Assembly (NCBI GenBank): GCA_025656435.1
Contig: JAHXHT010000012.1
Location: 1-20,441, forward strand
Direction: 5' to 3'
Length of the DNA: 20,441 bases
From: Candidatus Thiodiazotropha sp. (ex Gloverina cf. vestifex)
GTDB taxonomy: Bacteria > Pseudomonadota > Gammaproteobacteria > Chromatiales > Chromatiaceae
Shown in pieces: positions 8,870 through 16,476 of this stretch. Under the pieces are notes generated by a model that saw nothing but the letters and a program-made list of their open reading frames with translations, did not search any database and was not told the DNA's origin. Numbering within the stretch: the stretch's first letter is position 1; every line of letters begins with the position of its first letter. A program made the position numbers and the translations under genes.

Positions 8870-9073
8870 GCTTGGTTCATTCTTGCTTGATTGACAATGT
8901 CAGTGAATATGGTTGTTATGGCTGAAGGCTAAAAAACATTACCTCTTGTTGAGGCAAAATAAGCGGCACTCCGCCTCAATACCCGTTTTTCCAACACTAG
9001 CATAATCGCTAATAGCGGTATTGGACAAAAAAACGTTTAGAATAGCCAACGTGTAGTGTTTCATGACTGGATA
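8870..9073. promoter_or_regulatory. Divergent pgi/glgA control region with inverted repeats
   Basis: About 200 AT-rich bp separate the pgi and glgA starts. Several inverted repeats are visible. TTGAGGC (8949-8955) pairs with GCCTCAA (8973-8979), with a competing inner hairpin GCGG-CACT-CCGC. CGCTA-A-TAGCG is an odd palindrome at 9007-9017. AACACTA (8993-8999) can pair with TAGTGTT (9054-9060), just before the glgA start. A possible pgi promoter on the minus strand is TTGTCC-N18-TATGCT (9028 to 8999). I found no convincing sigma-70 pair for glgA. No operator of a named regulator could be recognised. Confidence 0.35.
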
Positions 9074-10543
9074 ATGAAAAAAATGAAAATCCTCTTCGCC
9101 AGCAGCGAAGCCGTCCCATTGATAAAGACTGGCGGGCTTGCCGATGTAGCTGGCAGCCTGCCGGTTGCTTTGCGTCATATCGATCACGACTGCCGATTGA
9201 TCCTGCCAGGTTATCCCGACGTCATGAGCAAGGCTGACGGTTTCAGCGCTGTTGCCGAGCTGAAATTACCAGGAGAGAAAAAACCGGTAAAGATACTTCA
9301 GAGCACCAGCGGGCCGCACGCCGTCCCACTCTATGTAGTTGATGCTCCTCACTGGTTTGACAGACCCGGAAACCCCTATCTCTCTCCCGACGGAGACGAC
9401 TGGGAAGACAATGCGGAACGCTTCGCCTGTTTCTGCCGGGCGGTTGTGGCAATTGCGCTTAATCGAGCCAAACTCGATTGGCAACCTGAGATTATTCATG
9501 CGAATGACTGGCAGACAGGTCTTGTGGCCCCGCTGTTGCAAGACGCAAAACAAAGACCAGCCACCCTGTTTACCATTCACAATCTAGCCTATCAGGGCCT
9601 GTTCGACCAGAAGACCTTTTTAAAGCTCAATCTTCCTTCGCGCTTATGGTCCTACGAGGCGCTGGAGTTTCATCACCAACTCTCTTTCATCAAGGGGGGG
9701 ATTGCCCTCTCAGATCGGGTTAACACTGTCAGCCCAACCTACGCTGAAGAGGTTAAAACCGCTGAGTTCGGCTATGGACTGGAAGGTCTGCTACAGCACC
9801 GTGGCAGCCATTTCAACGGTATCCTCAACGGGATCGATTACCACGTCTGGGACCCTTTGAATGATCCGAGTATCGCCGCACCCTACTCCGCCGACGATAT
9901 GGCCGGCAAGCGACAGAACAAGCTGGCACTGCAACGGGAATTTGGTTTGTCTGAAGCCGAGCATATTCAACTGTTCGGTTACATCGGCAGACTGGTCGAT
10001 CAGAAAGGCGTTGATCTCATCCTTCAGGTACTGCCCGGTCTGATGGATTCTGGCGTACAGGTAGTCATGCTCGGCTCCGGCAATAAGGAACTGGAACATG
10101 CATTGGAAAGAATCAACAGGAAATACCATAGCCGGGTAGGCGTCAAAATTGGCTATGACGAAGGCTTGTCACACCGCATCGAAGCCGGTTGTGACTGCTT
10201 TCTGATGCCTTCTCGCTTCGAACCCTGCGGGCTGAATCAGATGTATAGCCTGCGATACGGCACCGTGCCTGTTGTACGAAACACCGGCGGACTTGCCGAT
10301 ACAGTGATCGATGTCAATCCGACAACACTGGCTAACGGCACCGCGACAGGATTCGTTTTCGAGATCGCCGATGGCAGTAGCCTTTGGCGTGCTTTAGAAC
10401 ATGCGATCCATTTCTATCGGCGTTCTGAGACAGACTGGGAAATACTGGCGCGTACCGGTATGCAGCAGGATCTCAGTTGGGAGGCAAGCGCTCAGCACTA
10501 TCTCGAGCTATATCAGATGGCGATAGACGACCCCGGTATTTGA
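9074..10543 (+). CDS. glgA: Glycogen synthase (ADP-glucose-dependent, GT5)
   Basis: Extends alpha-1,4-glucan chains using ADP-glucose supplied by GlgC. The 489-residue product from the ATG at 9074 compares with 477 in E. coli. The N-terminal KTGGLADV motif (18-25) binds ADP-glucose. HANDWQTGL (142-150), FTIHNLAYQG (166-175) and, in the C-terminal Rossmann domain, PSRFEPCGL (379-387, catalytic E383) and NTGGLADT (403-410) complete the GT5/GT-B signature. A GTG 18 nt upstream and a second ATG at 9083 are alternative starts; the Shine-Dalgarno signal is weak for all. It is separated from glgB by the oppositely oriented pgi and converges on panD with a 55-bp gap that holds no obvious terminator. 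Confidence 0.96.
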   Translation: MKKMKILFASSEAVPLIKTGGLADVAGSLPVALRHIDHDCRLILPGYPDVMSKADGFSAVAELKLPGEKKPVKILQSTSGPHAVPLYVVDAPHWFDRPGNPYLSPDGDDWEDNAERFACFCRAVVAIALNRAKLDWQPEIIHANDWQTGLVAPLLQDAKQRPATLFTIHNLAYQGLFDQKTFLKLNLPSRLWSYEALEFHHQLSFIKGGIALSDRVNTVSPTYAEEVKTAEFGYGLEGLLQHRGSHFNGILNGIDYHVWDPLNDPSIAAPYSADDMAGKRQNKLALQREFGLSEAEHIQLFGYIGRLVDQKGVDLILQVLPGLMDSGVQVVMLGSGNKELEHALERINRKYHSRVGVKIGYDEGLSHRIEAGCDCFLMPSRFEPCGLNQMYSLRYGTVPVVRNTGGLADTVIDVNPTTLANGTATGFVFEIADGSSLWRALEHAIHFYRRSETDWEILARTGMQQDLSWEASAQHYLELYQMAIDDPGI

Positions 10544-10598
10544 GTTCGTCTACGTTTTCTTTGTCGCAAAGACTGGCTTTGAACAGAAAAATCCGGGG

Positions 10599-10979
10599 CT
10601 ATGCCGCCTGGGTCGGTATGGAGTCGCCCGTATGGGTCACGTGATTCCCTTCATCCAGATAGACCAGTGTCGGCTTGAACTGTTTCATCTCCTCGGCACT
10701 CACTCCCGCATAGGCACAGATGATAATCTGGTCACCGGGCGCTGCTTTATGTGCAGCCGCACCGTTCACCGATATCACACGGGATCCTGCCTCAGCCTGA
10801 ATGGCATAAGTGGTAAAACGCTCACCATTGGTAACGTTGTAGATCTGAATCTGCTCGTATTCGTGAATACCCGCAAGCTTCATTAAATCAACGTCTATGG
10901 CGCACGAACCCTCATAATCCAATTCGGAGTGGGTGACGCATGCCCGGTGTAGTTTGCACTTGAGTACAGTCAGCTGCAT
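10599..10979 (-). CDS. panD: Aspartate 1-decarboxylase precursor
   Basis: Pyruvoyl enzyme that decarboxylates L-aspartate to beta-alanine for pantothenate synthesis. The 126-residue proenzyme has the family's usual length. The self-processing site is intact: YEGSCAID (22-29), where cleavage between G24 and S25 would turn S25 into the pyruvoyl group. Other expected residues are K9, R54 in NGERFTTYA, and Y58. The NGAAAHKA and GDQIIICAYA stretches are typical. It is the last gene of the pan cluster, 76 bp after panC, and supplies the beta-alanine that PanC joins to pantoate. Confidence 0.97.
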   Translation of the reverse strand: MQLTVLKCKLHRACVTHSELDYEGSCAIDVDLMKLAGIHEYEQIQIYNVTNGERFTTYAIQAEAGSRVISVNGAAAHKAAPGDQIIICAYAGVSAEEMKQFKPTLVYLDEGNHVTHTGDSIPTQAA

Positions 10980-11055
10980 GGATTACATGCCCTTCTGGGT
11001 GGATGAACGGATGATTATCTGCGATCTTGGATCGACTATCAACCAAAAAATGCTG

Positions 11056-11901
11056 CTATGCAGCAATTAGATTATCGATCAAACGGGTAGTTCCGAGATA
11101 AGCGGCGGCCAAAATCACCAATAGCCCCTCATCGTTATCCGGGATTGCCAGATCCTCAGCACGACGAATAACGTAATAGTCAGGGCGAAAACCTACTGTT
11201 TTCAGGGCCTTCAACGCCACTGCTACTAGTCCGGCATAGTCCTTATCTCCGCTGTTTATCGCTGAGGCCGTTGCCTGAAGTATCTTATAGAGATTAGGGG
11301 CTTGCCGGCGTTCTGCGGCGGTAAGATAGCCGTTACGAGAACTCATTGCCAGTCCATCCGCCTCGCGAATTGTGGCTTTCCCTATAATCTCTATGGGTAT
11401 CGCCAGGTCTGTCACCATGCGTCGGATTACCATCAGTTGCTGAAAATCCTTCTCACCAAACACAGCGATATCCGGCTGCACCATATTGAGCAGTTTGCAA
11501 ACAATTGTGGCGACACCGACAAAATGCCCGGGGCGATTGGCGCCACACAGAATTTCCGAAATATCCGGCACCTCGACCCGGGTCTGCTGACCGGCGCCTG
11601 CCGGATAGATGGCCTCAGCTGTGGGTGTAAAAAGCAGATCTGCACCCATACTCTCAAGTTTTAGCCTGTCCTCATCAAGAGTCCGTGGGTAGGCATCGAA
11701 GTCCTCGCCCTCACCAAACTGCATTGGATTGACGAAGATACTCACAACGGTACGGTCTGCACGTTGTCGAGCCTCTGCAACCAATTCTAAATGCCCTGCA
11801 TGTAGATCCCCCATGGTTGGCACAAAGGCGATCTTCTCCGCAGACTGTCGCCAACCCGCTATTGAAGTCCGCAACGCTTCAAGTTCATTCAAAAGCAACA
11901 T
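11056..11901 (-). CDS. panC: Pantothenate synthetase (pantoate--beta-alanine ligase)
   Basis: Joins pantoate and beta-alanine with ATP to form pantothenate. From the ATG at 11901 the product is 281 residues (E. coli 283). Motifs: the HIGH-type PTMGDLHAGH (28-37), FVNPMQFGEGEDFDAYPRT, FGEKDFQQ and the KMSKS-equivalent MSSRNGYL. In-frame TTG (11913) and GTG (11907) codons lie upstream; the TTG would overlap the panB stop. The ATG fits the family length best, with GAG about 8 nt upstream, and leaves 8 nt after the panB stop (TGA at 11912-11910), so coupling with panB is likely. It lies between panB and panD, the other steps of the pathway. Confidence 0.96.
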   Translation of the reverse strand: MLLLNELEALRTSIAGWRQSAEKIAFVPTMGDLHAGHLELVAEARQRADRTVVSIFVNPMQFGEGEDFDAYPRTLDEDRLKLESMGADLLFTPTAEAIYPAGAGQQTRVEVPDISEILCGANRPGHFVGVATIVCKLLNMVQPDIAVFGEKDFQQLMVIRRMVTDLAIPIEIIGKATIREADGLAMSSRNGYLTAAERRQAPNLYKILQATASAINSGDKDYAGLVAVALKALKTVGFRPDYYVIRRAEDLAIPDNDEGLLVILAAAYLGTTRLIDNLIAA

Positions 11902-11909
11902 TGTCACGC

Positions 11910-12710
11910 TCAACTGAAGCCGTGTTCATCAGCCGGAAAACTGCCATCCTTTACCGCTGCCACATAATCCCGAAGAGCCTGCAGGATAGATCCTCCGGTT
12001 TTGAGAAAATCTTTTACAAAACGCGGGGGATGAGGATTCATGCCCAACATGTCATACACCACCAGCACCTGCCCATCGCAATTGATACCGGCACCGATAC
12101 CGATGACAGGGATGCGCAAGGAAAGTGTAATCTCTGAAGCAAGCGCCGACGGTACACACTCTAGCACCAGCATATCGATGCCCGCGTCCTGTAATGCAAG
12201 CGCTTCTTGTCGAATGGCTTCTGCTCGATCAGCCTCACGCCCCTGTACGCGATACCCACCCAGCTTGTGCACAGACTGGGGCAGCAGTCCAAGATGACCA
12301 CAGACAGGAATACCTTGAGCCGTGATCTGGCGGATGACCTCTATCTGTGTGGCGCCACCCTCCAGCTTTACCATATGAGCGCCGCCCTCCTTCATCAATC
12401 TGCCTGCCGACTCTAACGCCAAGTCAGGCGTGCGATAACTCATGAAGGGCATGTCGGCTATCAGCAATGTCCTTTCTCTGGCCCGGGCCACATTGCGTGC
12501 GTGGTAGATCATCTCATCCAGGGTAACCGGTAGCGTGCTCTCCTGTCCCTGTATCACCATACCGAGAGAATCCCCAACCAAAATCACATCCACACCAGCC
12601 TCTTCCATCAAGTGGGTCAGGCTGGCATCGTAGCTGGTCAGGACACTGATTTTCTGCTGCTGAGATTTCATCTCCTGCAGTTGTCTGACGGTAACGGATT
12701 TTGCACTCAT
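11910..12710 (-). CDS. panB: 3-methyl-2-oxobutanoate hydroxymethyltransferase
   Basis: Ketopantoate hydroxymethyltransferase: transfers a hydroxymethyl group from methylene-tetrahydrofolate to 2-ketoisovalerate, the first committed step to pantoate. The 266-residue protein carries VGDSLGM (45-51, metal ligand D47), D86 in LIADMPFMSYR, E116 in VKLEGG and catalytic E184 in VLECVP, followed by PVIGIGAGINCDGQVLV. All are hallmarks of PanB. The ATG start at 12710 has an A-rich but weak ribosome binding region. It follows the deoxynucleoside kinase gene after 62 bp and is nearly contiguous with panC. Confidence 0.97.
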   Translation of the reverse strand: MSAKSVTVRQLQEMKSQQQKISVLTSYDASLTHLMEEAGVDVILVGDSLGMVIQGQESTLPVTLDEMIYHARNVARARERTLLIADMPFMSYRTPDLALESAGRLMKEGGAHMVKLEGGATQIEVIRQITAQGIPVCGHLGLLPQSVHKLGGYRVQGREADRAEAIRQEALALQDAGIDMLVLECVPSALASEITLSLRIPVIGIGAGINCDGQVLVVYDMLGMNPHPPRFVKDFLKTGGSILQALRDYVAAVKDGSFPADEHGFS

Positions 12711-12772
12711 TTTTTATTCGTTTAATACCGTGTGTGGAATTCAATCTTAGCATGCCGTTTGTGAGGGTGACC

Positions 12773-13438
12773 TTATAACAACAAGGGCATCGGATTGAGA
12801 TAGCGGCGTTGCGGCCCCTCGGCACAGATGTGATTCACCAGCAGTTGGAAGTCGGCTTCGCTCTCAAGCGGATTGATTGCAGCGGCGTTGATGATCAACA
12901 ACGGTGAACGTTCGTAGAAATAGAAGAACTCAGTATAGGCGTCGCAGAGCCGCTGTAAATAGTCTCTGTCGATGGTCCGCTCCTGCGGTCTTGATCGACG
13001 CCTGATCCGTTCCAGCAGAACATCCACCGGCGCCTGTAGATAAACCACCAGATCCGGCGCAGGCGCCTGTAGTGTCATACGTTCATAGACCTGCTCATAG
13101 AGTTTCATCTCTTCCGGATCGAGATTGATCTGAGCGAACAGTCTGTCTTTCTCAAGCATAAAATCTGCAATGAGTCGCTGCCTGAACATATCCCCCTGTT
13201 GCAGGTCACTCATCTGTTGACTGCGCTGAAAAAGAAAGAAGAGCTGAGCAGGAAAAGCCGACTCCCGAGGATTCTCATAGAAACGCTGCAGGAAGGGATT
13301 CTCTTCCGCCGCTTCCAGCAGTGTTTCACCTCTGAAATGGTCGGCAAGACGTTTCACCAAACTGGTCTTGCCGACACCGATCGGACCCTCTACGACCACA
13401 AACCCCGGCAACTCGACCTGATCAGGCAATCCGTTCAA
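12773..13438 (-). CDS. Deoxynucleoside kinase (dNK/dGK-dAK family)
   Basis: Predicted to phosphorylate deoxynucleosides for salvage. It shows a P-loop GPIGVGKTS (18-26 from the chosen start), a substrate-site EENPFLQRFYENP block, an acidic-aromatic YEQVYERM stretch, and a basic RRRSRPQERTIDRDYLQRL segment resembling the lid region of the family. No ATG lies near the N-terminus. I chose TTG at 13438 because GGAG (13449-13446) lies 7 nt upstream, giving 221 residues and a 17-bp overlap with the end of folK. A TTG at 13462 is an alternative. Substrate choice (deoxyadenosine, deoxyguanosine or other) cannot be told from sequence. It sits between folK and panB in a pterin/pantothenate operon, without an obvious metabolic link. 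Confidence 0.85.
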   Translation of the reverse strand: MNGLPDQVELPGFVVVEGPIGVGKTSLVKRLADHFRGETLLEAAEENPFLQRFYENPRESAFPAQLFFLFQRSQQMSDLQQGDMFRQRLIADFMLEKDRLFAQINLDPEEMKLYEQVYERMTLQAPAPDLVVYLQAPVDVLLERIRRRSRPQERTIDRDYLQRLCDAYTEFFYFYERSPLLIINAAAINPLESEADFQLLVNHICAEGPQRRYLNPMPLLL

Positions 13439-13922
13439 TACCTGTCTCCGATATGCTTTCAAGGAGATTATTCAGCAACCCGACACCGGGAATCATCAGG
13501 TCACCGGGGGCAATCTCCGCCAGTGGATAGAGTACGAATGCCCGTTCAGCGATGCGGGGATGGGGCACCTGCAATCGAGCTGTGTCGATAGTCATATCGC
13601 TGAATAGCAGCAGATCGAGATCCAGCGTACGGGGACCCCAACGCATACTCTGCCGCTTCCTCCCATGCATCTGTTCAAGCGATTGCAGTTCATCCAGCAG
13701 TTCCTCGGGTGACAAAGCAGTCAAGAGACTGGCAACCGCATTGATGAAATCGGGCTGATCAGACGGCCCTACGGGACTCGAGCAATAGAGTGATGATTTC
13801 TCAGTCAATGAGATATTCGGCAGATGAGCCAGTTCAGTCAAGGCTTTTAAGACCTGTGACTGCGGTTGCTCCAGATTGCTGCCCAACCCCACATAGGCAG
13901 TCACCCGATCTGGTTTAATCAT
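13422..13922 (-). CDS. folK: 6-hydroxymethyl-7,8-dihydropterin pyrophosphokinase (HPPK)
   Basis: Transfers pyrophosphate from ATP to 6-hydroxymethyl-dihydropterin in folate synthesis. The 166-residue protein (E. coli 159) begins MIKPDRVTAYVGLGSNLEQP and contains the family signature RWGPRTLDLDLLLF and VPHPRIAERAFVLYPL. The frame stays open far upstream, but that part is a shadow of pcnB; the ATG at 13922 is where homology begins. It overlaps the pcnB stop by 8 bp with no clear Shine-Dalgarno of its own, so translation is probably coupled to pcnB. PanB uses a folate cofactor, which gives this grouping a loose logic. Confidence 0.95.
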   Translation of the reverse strand: MIKPDRVTAYVGLGSNLEQPQSQVLKALTELAHLPNISLTEKSSLYCSSPVGPSDQPDFINAVASLLTALSPEELLDELQSLEQMHGRKRQSMRWGPRTLDLDLLLFSDMTIDTARLQVPHPRIAERAFVLYPLAEIAPGDLMIPGVGLLNNLLESISETGIERIA

Positions 13923-15300
13923 CGGCAGTTGCAGTATTCTTTGGCTTTCGGCGTCTGCGCCGTCTTTTTCTTCCCTGCGTTTGCTGTTCTTCTGCCTGTG
14001 GTGACTCTTCCTGCGGCCACCTCTCCTGAAACCGGGTCCACCAATCAGCCTCGGCCTGGTCCACTTCGTCTGACTCAGCACGTAAAAGGAGAAAATCGTA
14101 GGCAGCTCTGAACCGGGGATGTCCCCGCAGACGATGCGGACGCTTGCCGTTGTGCTGCCAGAAACGAGATTGCAACTGCCAGATATCCCGCATCGGGTAA
14201 CTGAAACGTTTAGGGATGGAAATATGCTTGGCCTGCTTGGCCAGCACTTCCGAAGCGGCAATCTGTACCGCCTCATACACATGAGTACCCGACGCCTGCA
14301 ACGCTTCCGAGCGCAGCCGTACCGGCTCCCACAACAGAACCGCAAACAAGAAAGCAGGTGTTACCGGCTTTCTCTCCTGGATGCGCTTATCGGTATTCTG
14401 CAAACCACGATTCACAAAGGTAATGGGGAATTCATGATCCTCGTGGGTAAGGGCCTCTTCCGTTGCCGGAAAGAGCTGAGCGAAAAGATCATAGTGACGC
14501 AGCTTCTCGAAAGTCTCCAATGCGGTGCCAGCAAGAAACAGCTTCAGCACCTCCTCAAACAATCGTGCTGCCGGCACGTCTTGCAACAAGACTGCCAGGC
14601 GATTCATCGGCGCTTCGGTAGCCGGTTCGATTACGAACCCAAGCTTGGCAGCGAAACGGACTGCGCGCAGCAGTCTGACTGGATCTTCCCTGAAACGGCT
14701 TTCGGGATCTCCCAGCAGGCGGATTACGCCGTTATGCAGGTCATCGATACCACCGGCATAGTCGATCACCGAAAAGTCCTCCACGCCGTAGTAGAGGGCA
14801 TTGATGGTGAAATCCCGACGCTGGGCATCCTCTTCCAGTGTCCCGTAGACGTTGTCGCGGAGAATCCTGCCGTTTTCCAGCTGCCGATCATCCTGTTTTG
14901 CGGCCTCCTGGTTACTGCGGAAGGTGGCCACTTCGATAATTTCTCGTCCAAAATGAACATGCGCCAAACGAAAGCGGCGCCCGATCAAGCGGCAATTATT
15001 GAAGACCGACTTGACCTGTTCCGGTGACGCGTCGGTCGCCACATCGAAATCTTTCGGTTCACGCCCAAGCAAGAGATCGCGCACGCCACCACCCACCAAA
15101 TAGGCTTGATAACCCGCACTATTCAGGCGATAGAGCACTTTCACCGCATTCCGACTGATGTTGGCGCGGGAAATATTGTGCTCATCTCTGGGGATGCTGA
15201 TCGGTGTCGGGATGGCACAACTTCCGGTTGAGCTTTTCGCAGCGGAAGCGCTGACAAATCCGCTCAATTTCTTTTTCAGCCACCTGGTAGCTTGTTTCAA
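13915..15300 (-). CDS. pcnB: Poly(A) polymerase I
   Basis: Adds 3' poly(A) tails to RNAs, marking them for decay. The nucleotidyltransferase head has LVGGGVRDLLLG (68-79), the DFD catalytic pair D84/D86, GRRFRLAHV, and EEDAQRRDFTINALYYG (about 156-172). REDPVRLLRAVRFAAKLGF marks the RNA-binding neck, and IPKRFSYPMRDIWQLQSRF is PcnB-specific. The C-terminus is a basic run (GRKRRRRRRKPK), like the arginine-rich tail of E. coli PcnB. No in-frame ATG exists before the conserved domain. I give the TTG at 15300 (461 residues), with TTG at 15267 an alternative; neither has a strong Shine-Dalgarno. First gene of the pcnB-folK-kinase-panBCD operon, divergent from tRNA-Glu. Confidence 0.94.
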   Translation of the reverse strand: MKQATRWLKKKLSGFVSASAAKSSTGSCAIPTPISIPRDEHNISRANISRNAVKVLYRLNSAGYQAYLVGGGVRDLLLGREPKDFDVATDASPEQVKSVFNNCRLIGRRFRLAHVHFGREIIEVATFRSNQEAAKQDDRQLENGRILRDNVYGTLEEDAQRRDFTINALYYGVEDFSVIDYAGGIDDLHNGVIRLLGDPESRFREDPVRLLRAVRFAAKLGFVIEPATEAPMNRLAVLLQDVPAARLFEEVLKLFLAGTALETFEKLRHYDLFAQLFPATEEALTHEDHEFPITFVNRGLQNTDKRIQERKPVTPAFLFAVLLWEPVRLRSEALQASGTHVYEAVQIAASEVLAKQAKHISIPKRFSYPMRDIWQLQSRFWQHNGKRPHRLRGHPRFRAAYDFLLLRAESDEVDQAEADWWTRFQERWPQEESPQAEEQQTQGRKRRRRRRKPKNTATADD

Positions 15301-15338
15301 ATGTCAGACCACTAGAGATAAAAAAATGAACCAGGTGA

Positions 15339-15372
15339 TTGAGCCTGGCAACCAAGTCAGTATAATACCGCC
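15339..15372 (+). promoter_or_regulatory. Sigma-70 promoter of tRNA-Glu with GC-rich discriminator
   Basis: TTGAGC (15339-15344), a 16-bp spacer and a perfect TATAAT (15361-15366) face the tRNA-Glu gene. The bases after the -10 box are ACCGCC, a GC-rich discriminator of the kind found at stringently controlled stable-RNA promoters. Transcription would start near 15373, leaving a leader of about 14 nt before the tRNA. A CCAGG/CCTGG inverted repeat (15331-15348) overlaps the -35 box. Confidence 0.75.
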
Positions 15373-15386
15373 TTTCTCGGTAAACT

Positions 15387-15461
15387 GCTCCCTTCGTCTA
15401 GTGGTTAGGACGCTGGCCTCTCACGCCGGTAACAGGGGTTCGAGTCCCCTAGGGAGTACCA
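15387..15461 (+). tRNA. tRNA-Glu (anticodon CTC)
   Basis: A complete cloverleaf can be drawn. The acceptor stem is GCTCCCT with AGGGAGT (a G-U first pair), the D-arm is GTC/GAC around TAGTGGTTAG, and the anticodon arm is CTGGC-CTCTCAC-GCCGG with anticodon CTC at positions 34-36. The T-arm is AGGGG-TTCGAGT-CCCCT, then discriminator A and an encoded CCA (15459-15461). The sequence closely follows E. coli tRNA-Glu, which carries UUC instead. This isoacceptor reads GAG, so a second tRNA-Glu (TTC) is expected elsewhere in the genome. Confidence 0.95.
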
Positions 15462-15464
15462 AAC

Positions 15465-15496
15465 AAAAAAGGCCGCAATATCTGCGGCCTTTTTTT
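15465..15496. terminator. Bidirectional terminator between tRNA-Glu and galU
   Basis: AAAAAA-GGCCGCA (15465-15477), loop ATATC, then TGCGGCC-TTTTTTT (15483-15496). The GC-rich 7-bp core is flanked by A's on one side and T's on the other, so both strands give a stem followed by a U-tract. It lies just after the tRNA CCA on the plus strand and 20 bp after the galU stop on the minus strand, so it can end both converging transcripts. Confidence 0.92.
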
Positions 15497-15516
15497 CCCA
15501 GAAGCAGTGTTCCTTA

Positions 15517-16401
15517 TCAGAGCTTCTCTGCCATACTCTTGAGATAGGCATTGAAATCATCTCCCAGCTCAGCGTGTGACAGCCCATACTCCACTGTCGC
15601 CTCCAGATATCCCAGCTTGCTGCCACAATCGTAACGTTTGCCTTTGATCCGGTAGGCGCGGACTTTCTCATATTTCAGCAACTCGGCAATCGCATCGGTC
15701 AGCTGAATCTCACCCCCGGCGCCTCGACCCGTCTGCTTGAGCAGGGCAAAGATACGTGGTGTCAGAATATAGCGCCCGACCACCGCCAGATTAGATGGCG
15801 CAACCTCCGGTTTCGGTTTTTCAACGATGGAAGTGATAATCGCTGTTTCACCATCATCATCCTCAATCTCAACGATGCCGTATTTATGTGTCTCCTCTGG
15901 AGGCACTTCCTCGACCAGGATCACACTGCATTGATAGCGCTCATAGATCTTGCTCATCTGTGCAATGGCGCCAACCCCATCATCACCGCGTATCAGGTCA
16001 TCGGCCAGGATAACGGCAAAGGGTTCATCACCCACCACCGACTCGGCACAGAGTACCGCATGTCCCAGGCCTAAGGCTTCAGCCTGACGCAGATAGATAC
16101 AATCCACATTTGCCGGTAACACATTCTGGACCTTGTTCAACAATTCGGTCTTGCCCGCGCCCTTGAGTTCGGACTCCAGTTCGTAGGCTTTATCAAAGTG
16201 ATCAGGTATCGAACGCTTATTGCGGCCAGTGACGAAAACCAGCGCATCGACCCCAGCCTCCTCAGCCTCTTCGGCTGCGTATTGGATCAGTGGCTTGTCC
16301 ACTACAGGGAGCATCTCTTTGGGATTTGCCTTGGTAGCCGGAAGAAAGCGTGTGCCTAAACCGGCTACAGGAAAAACAGCCTTTCTTATTTTCTTACTCA
16401 T
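15517..16401 (-). CDS. galU: UTP--glucose-1-phosphate uridylyltransferase
   Basis: Makes UDP-glucose from UTP and glucose-1-phosphate for envelope polysaccharides and sugar nucleotide metabolism. The 294-residue protein has the nucleotide-binding VAGLGTRFLPATKANPKEML near the N-terminus, LADDLI, EKPKPEVAPSNLAVVGRYIL and YDCGSKLGYLEA, all typical of GalU. Two consecutive ATGs are possible; I chose the second (16401) because AGGAG lies 5 nt upstream, while the first (16404) is only 2 nt from it. It competes with GlgC for glucose-1-phosphate. It has its own promoter after pyrF and ends at a strong terminator shared with tRNA-Glu. Confidence 0.95.
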   Translation of the reverse strand: MSKKIRKAVFPVAGLGTRFLPATKANPKEMLPVVDKPLIQYAAEEAEEAGVDALVFVTGRNKRSIPDHFDKAYELESELKGAGKTELLNKVQNVLPANVDCIYLRQAEALGLGHAVLCAESVVGDEPFAVILADDLIRGDDGVGAIAQMSKIYERYQCSVILVEEVPPEETHKYGIVEIEDDDGETAIITSIVEKPKPEVAPSNLAVVGRYILTPRIFALLKQTGRGAGGEIQLTDAIAELLKYEKVRAYRIKGKRYDCGSKLGYLEATVEYGLSHAELGDDFNAYLKSMAEKL

Positions 16402-16445
16402 CATTGCTCCTGAGATGCATCACTGGCTATTGTGAAATTTCAAAT

Positions 16446-16474
16446 AGGGTATGGGGGCTAAAATGGACTGTCAA
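16446..16474 (-). promoter_or_regulatory. Probable sigma-70 promoter of galU
   Basis: On the minus strand a perfect TTGACA (16474-16469) is followed by a 17-bp spacer and TACCCT (16451-16446), three of six matches to TATAAT including the first two bases and the last T. It lies directly after the pyrF stop codon and would start transcription near 16440, about 40 nt before the galU ATG. galU can therefore be expressed apart from the lapA-lapB-pyrF unit. Confidence 0.5.
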
Positions 16475-16476
16475 CG

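Noticed and set aside
13923..14345. N-terminal extension of folK of about 141 codons
   Set aside because: It overlaps the C-terminal part of pcnB in another frame and is very Arg/Cys-rich; HPPK homology starts at the ATG at 13922.
14119..15027. 302-codon open frame on the plus strand inside pcnB
   Set aside because: It is antisense to the conserved catalytic region of pcnB and has no ribosome binding site or family resemblance.
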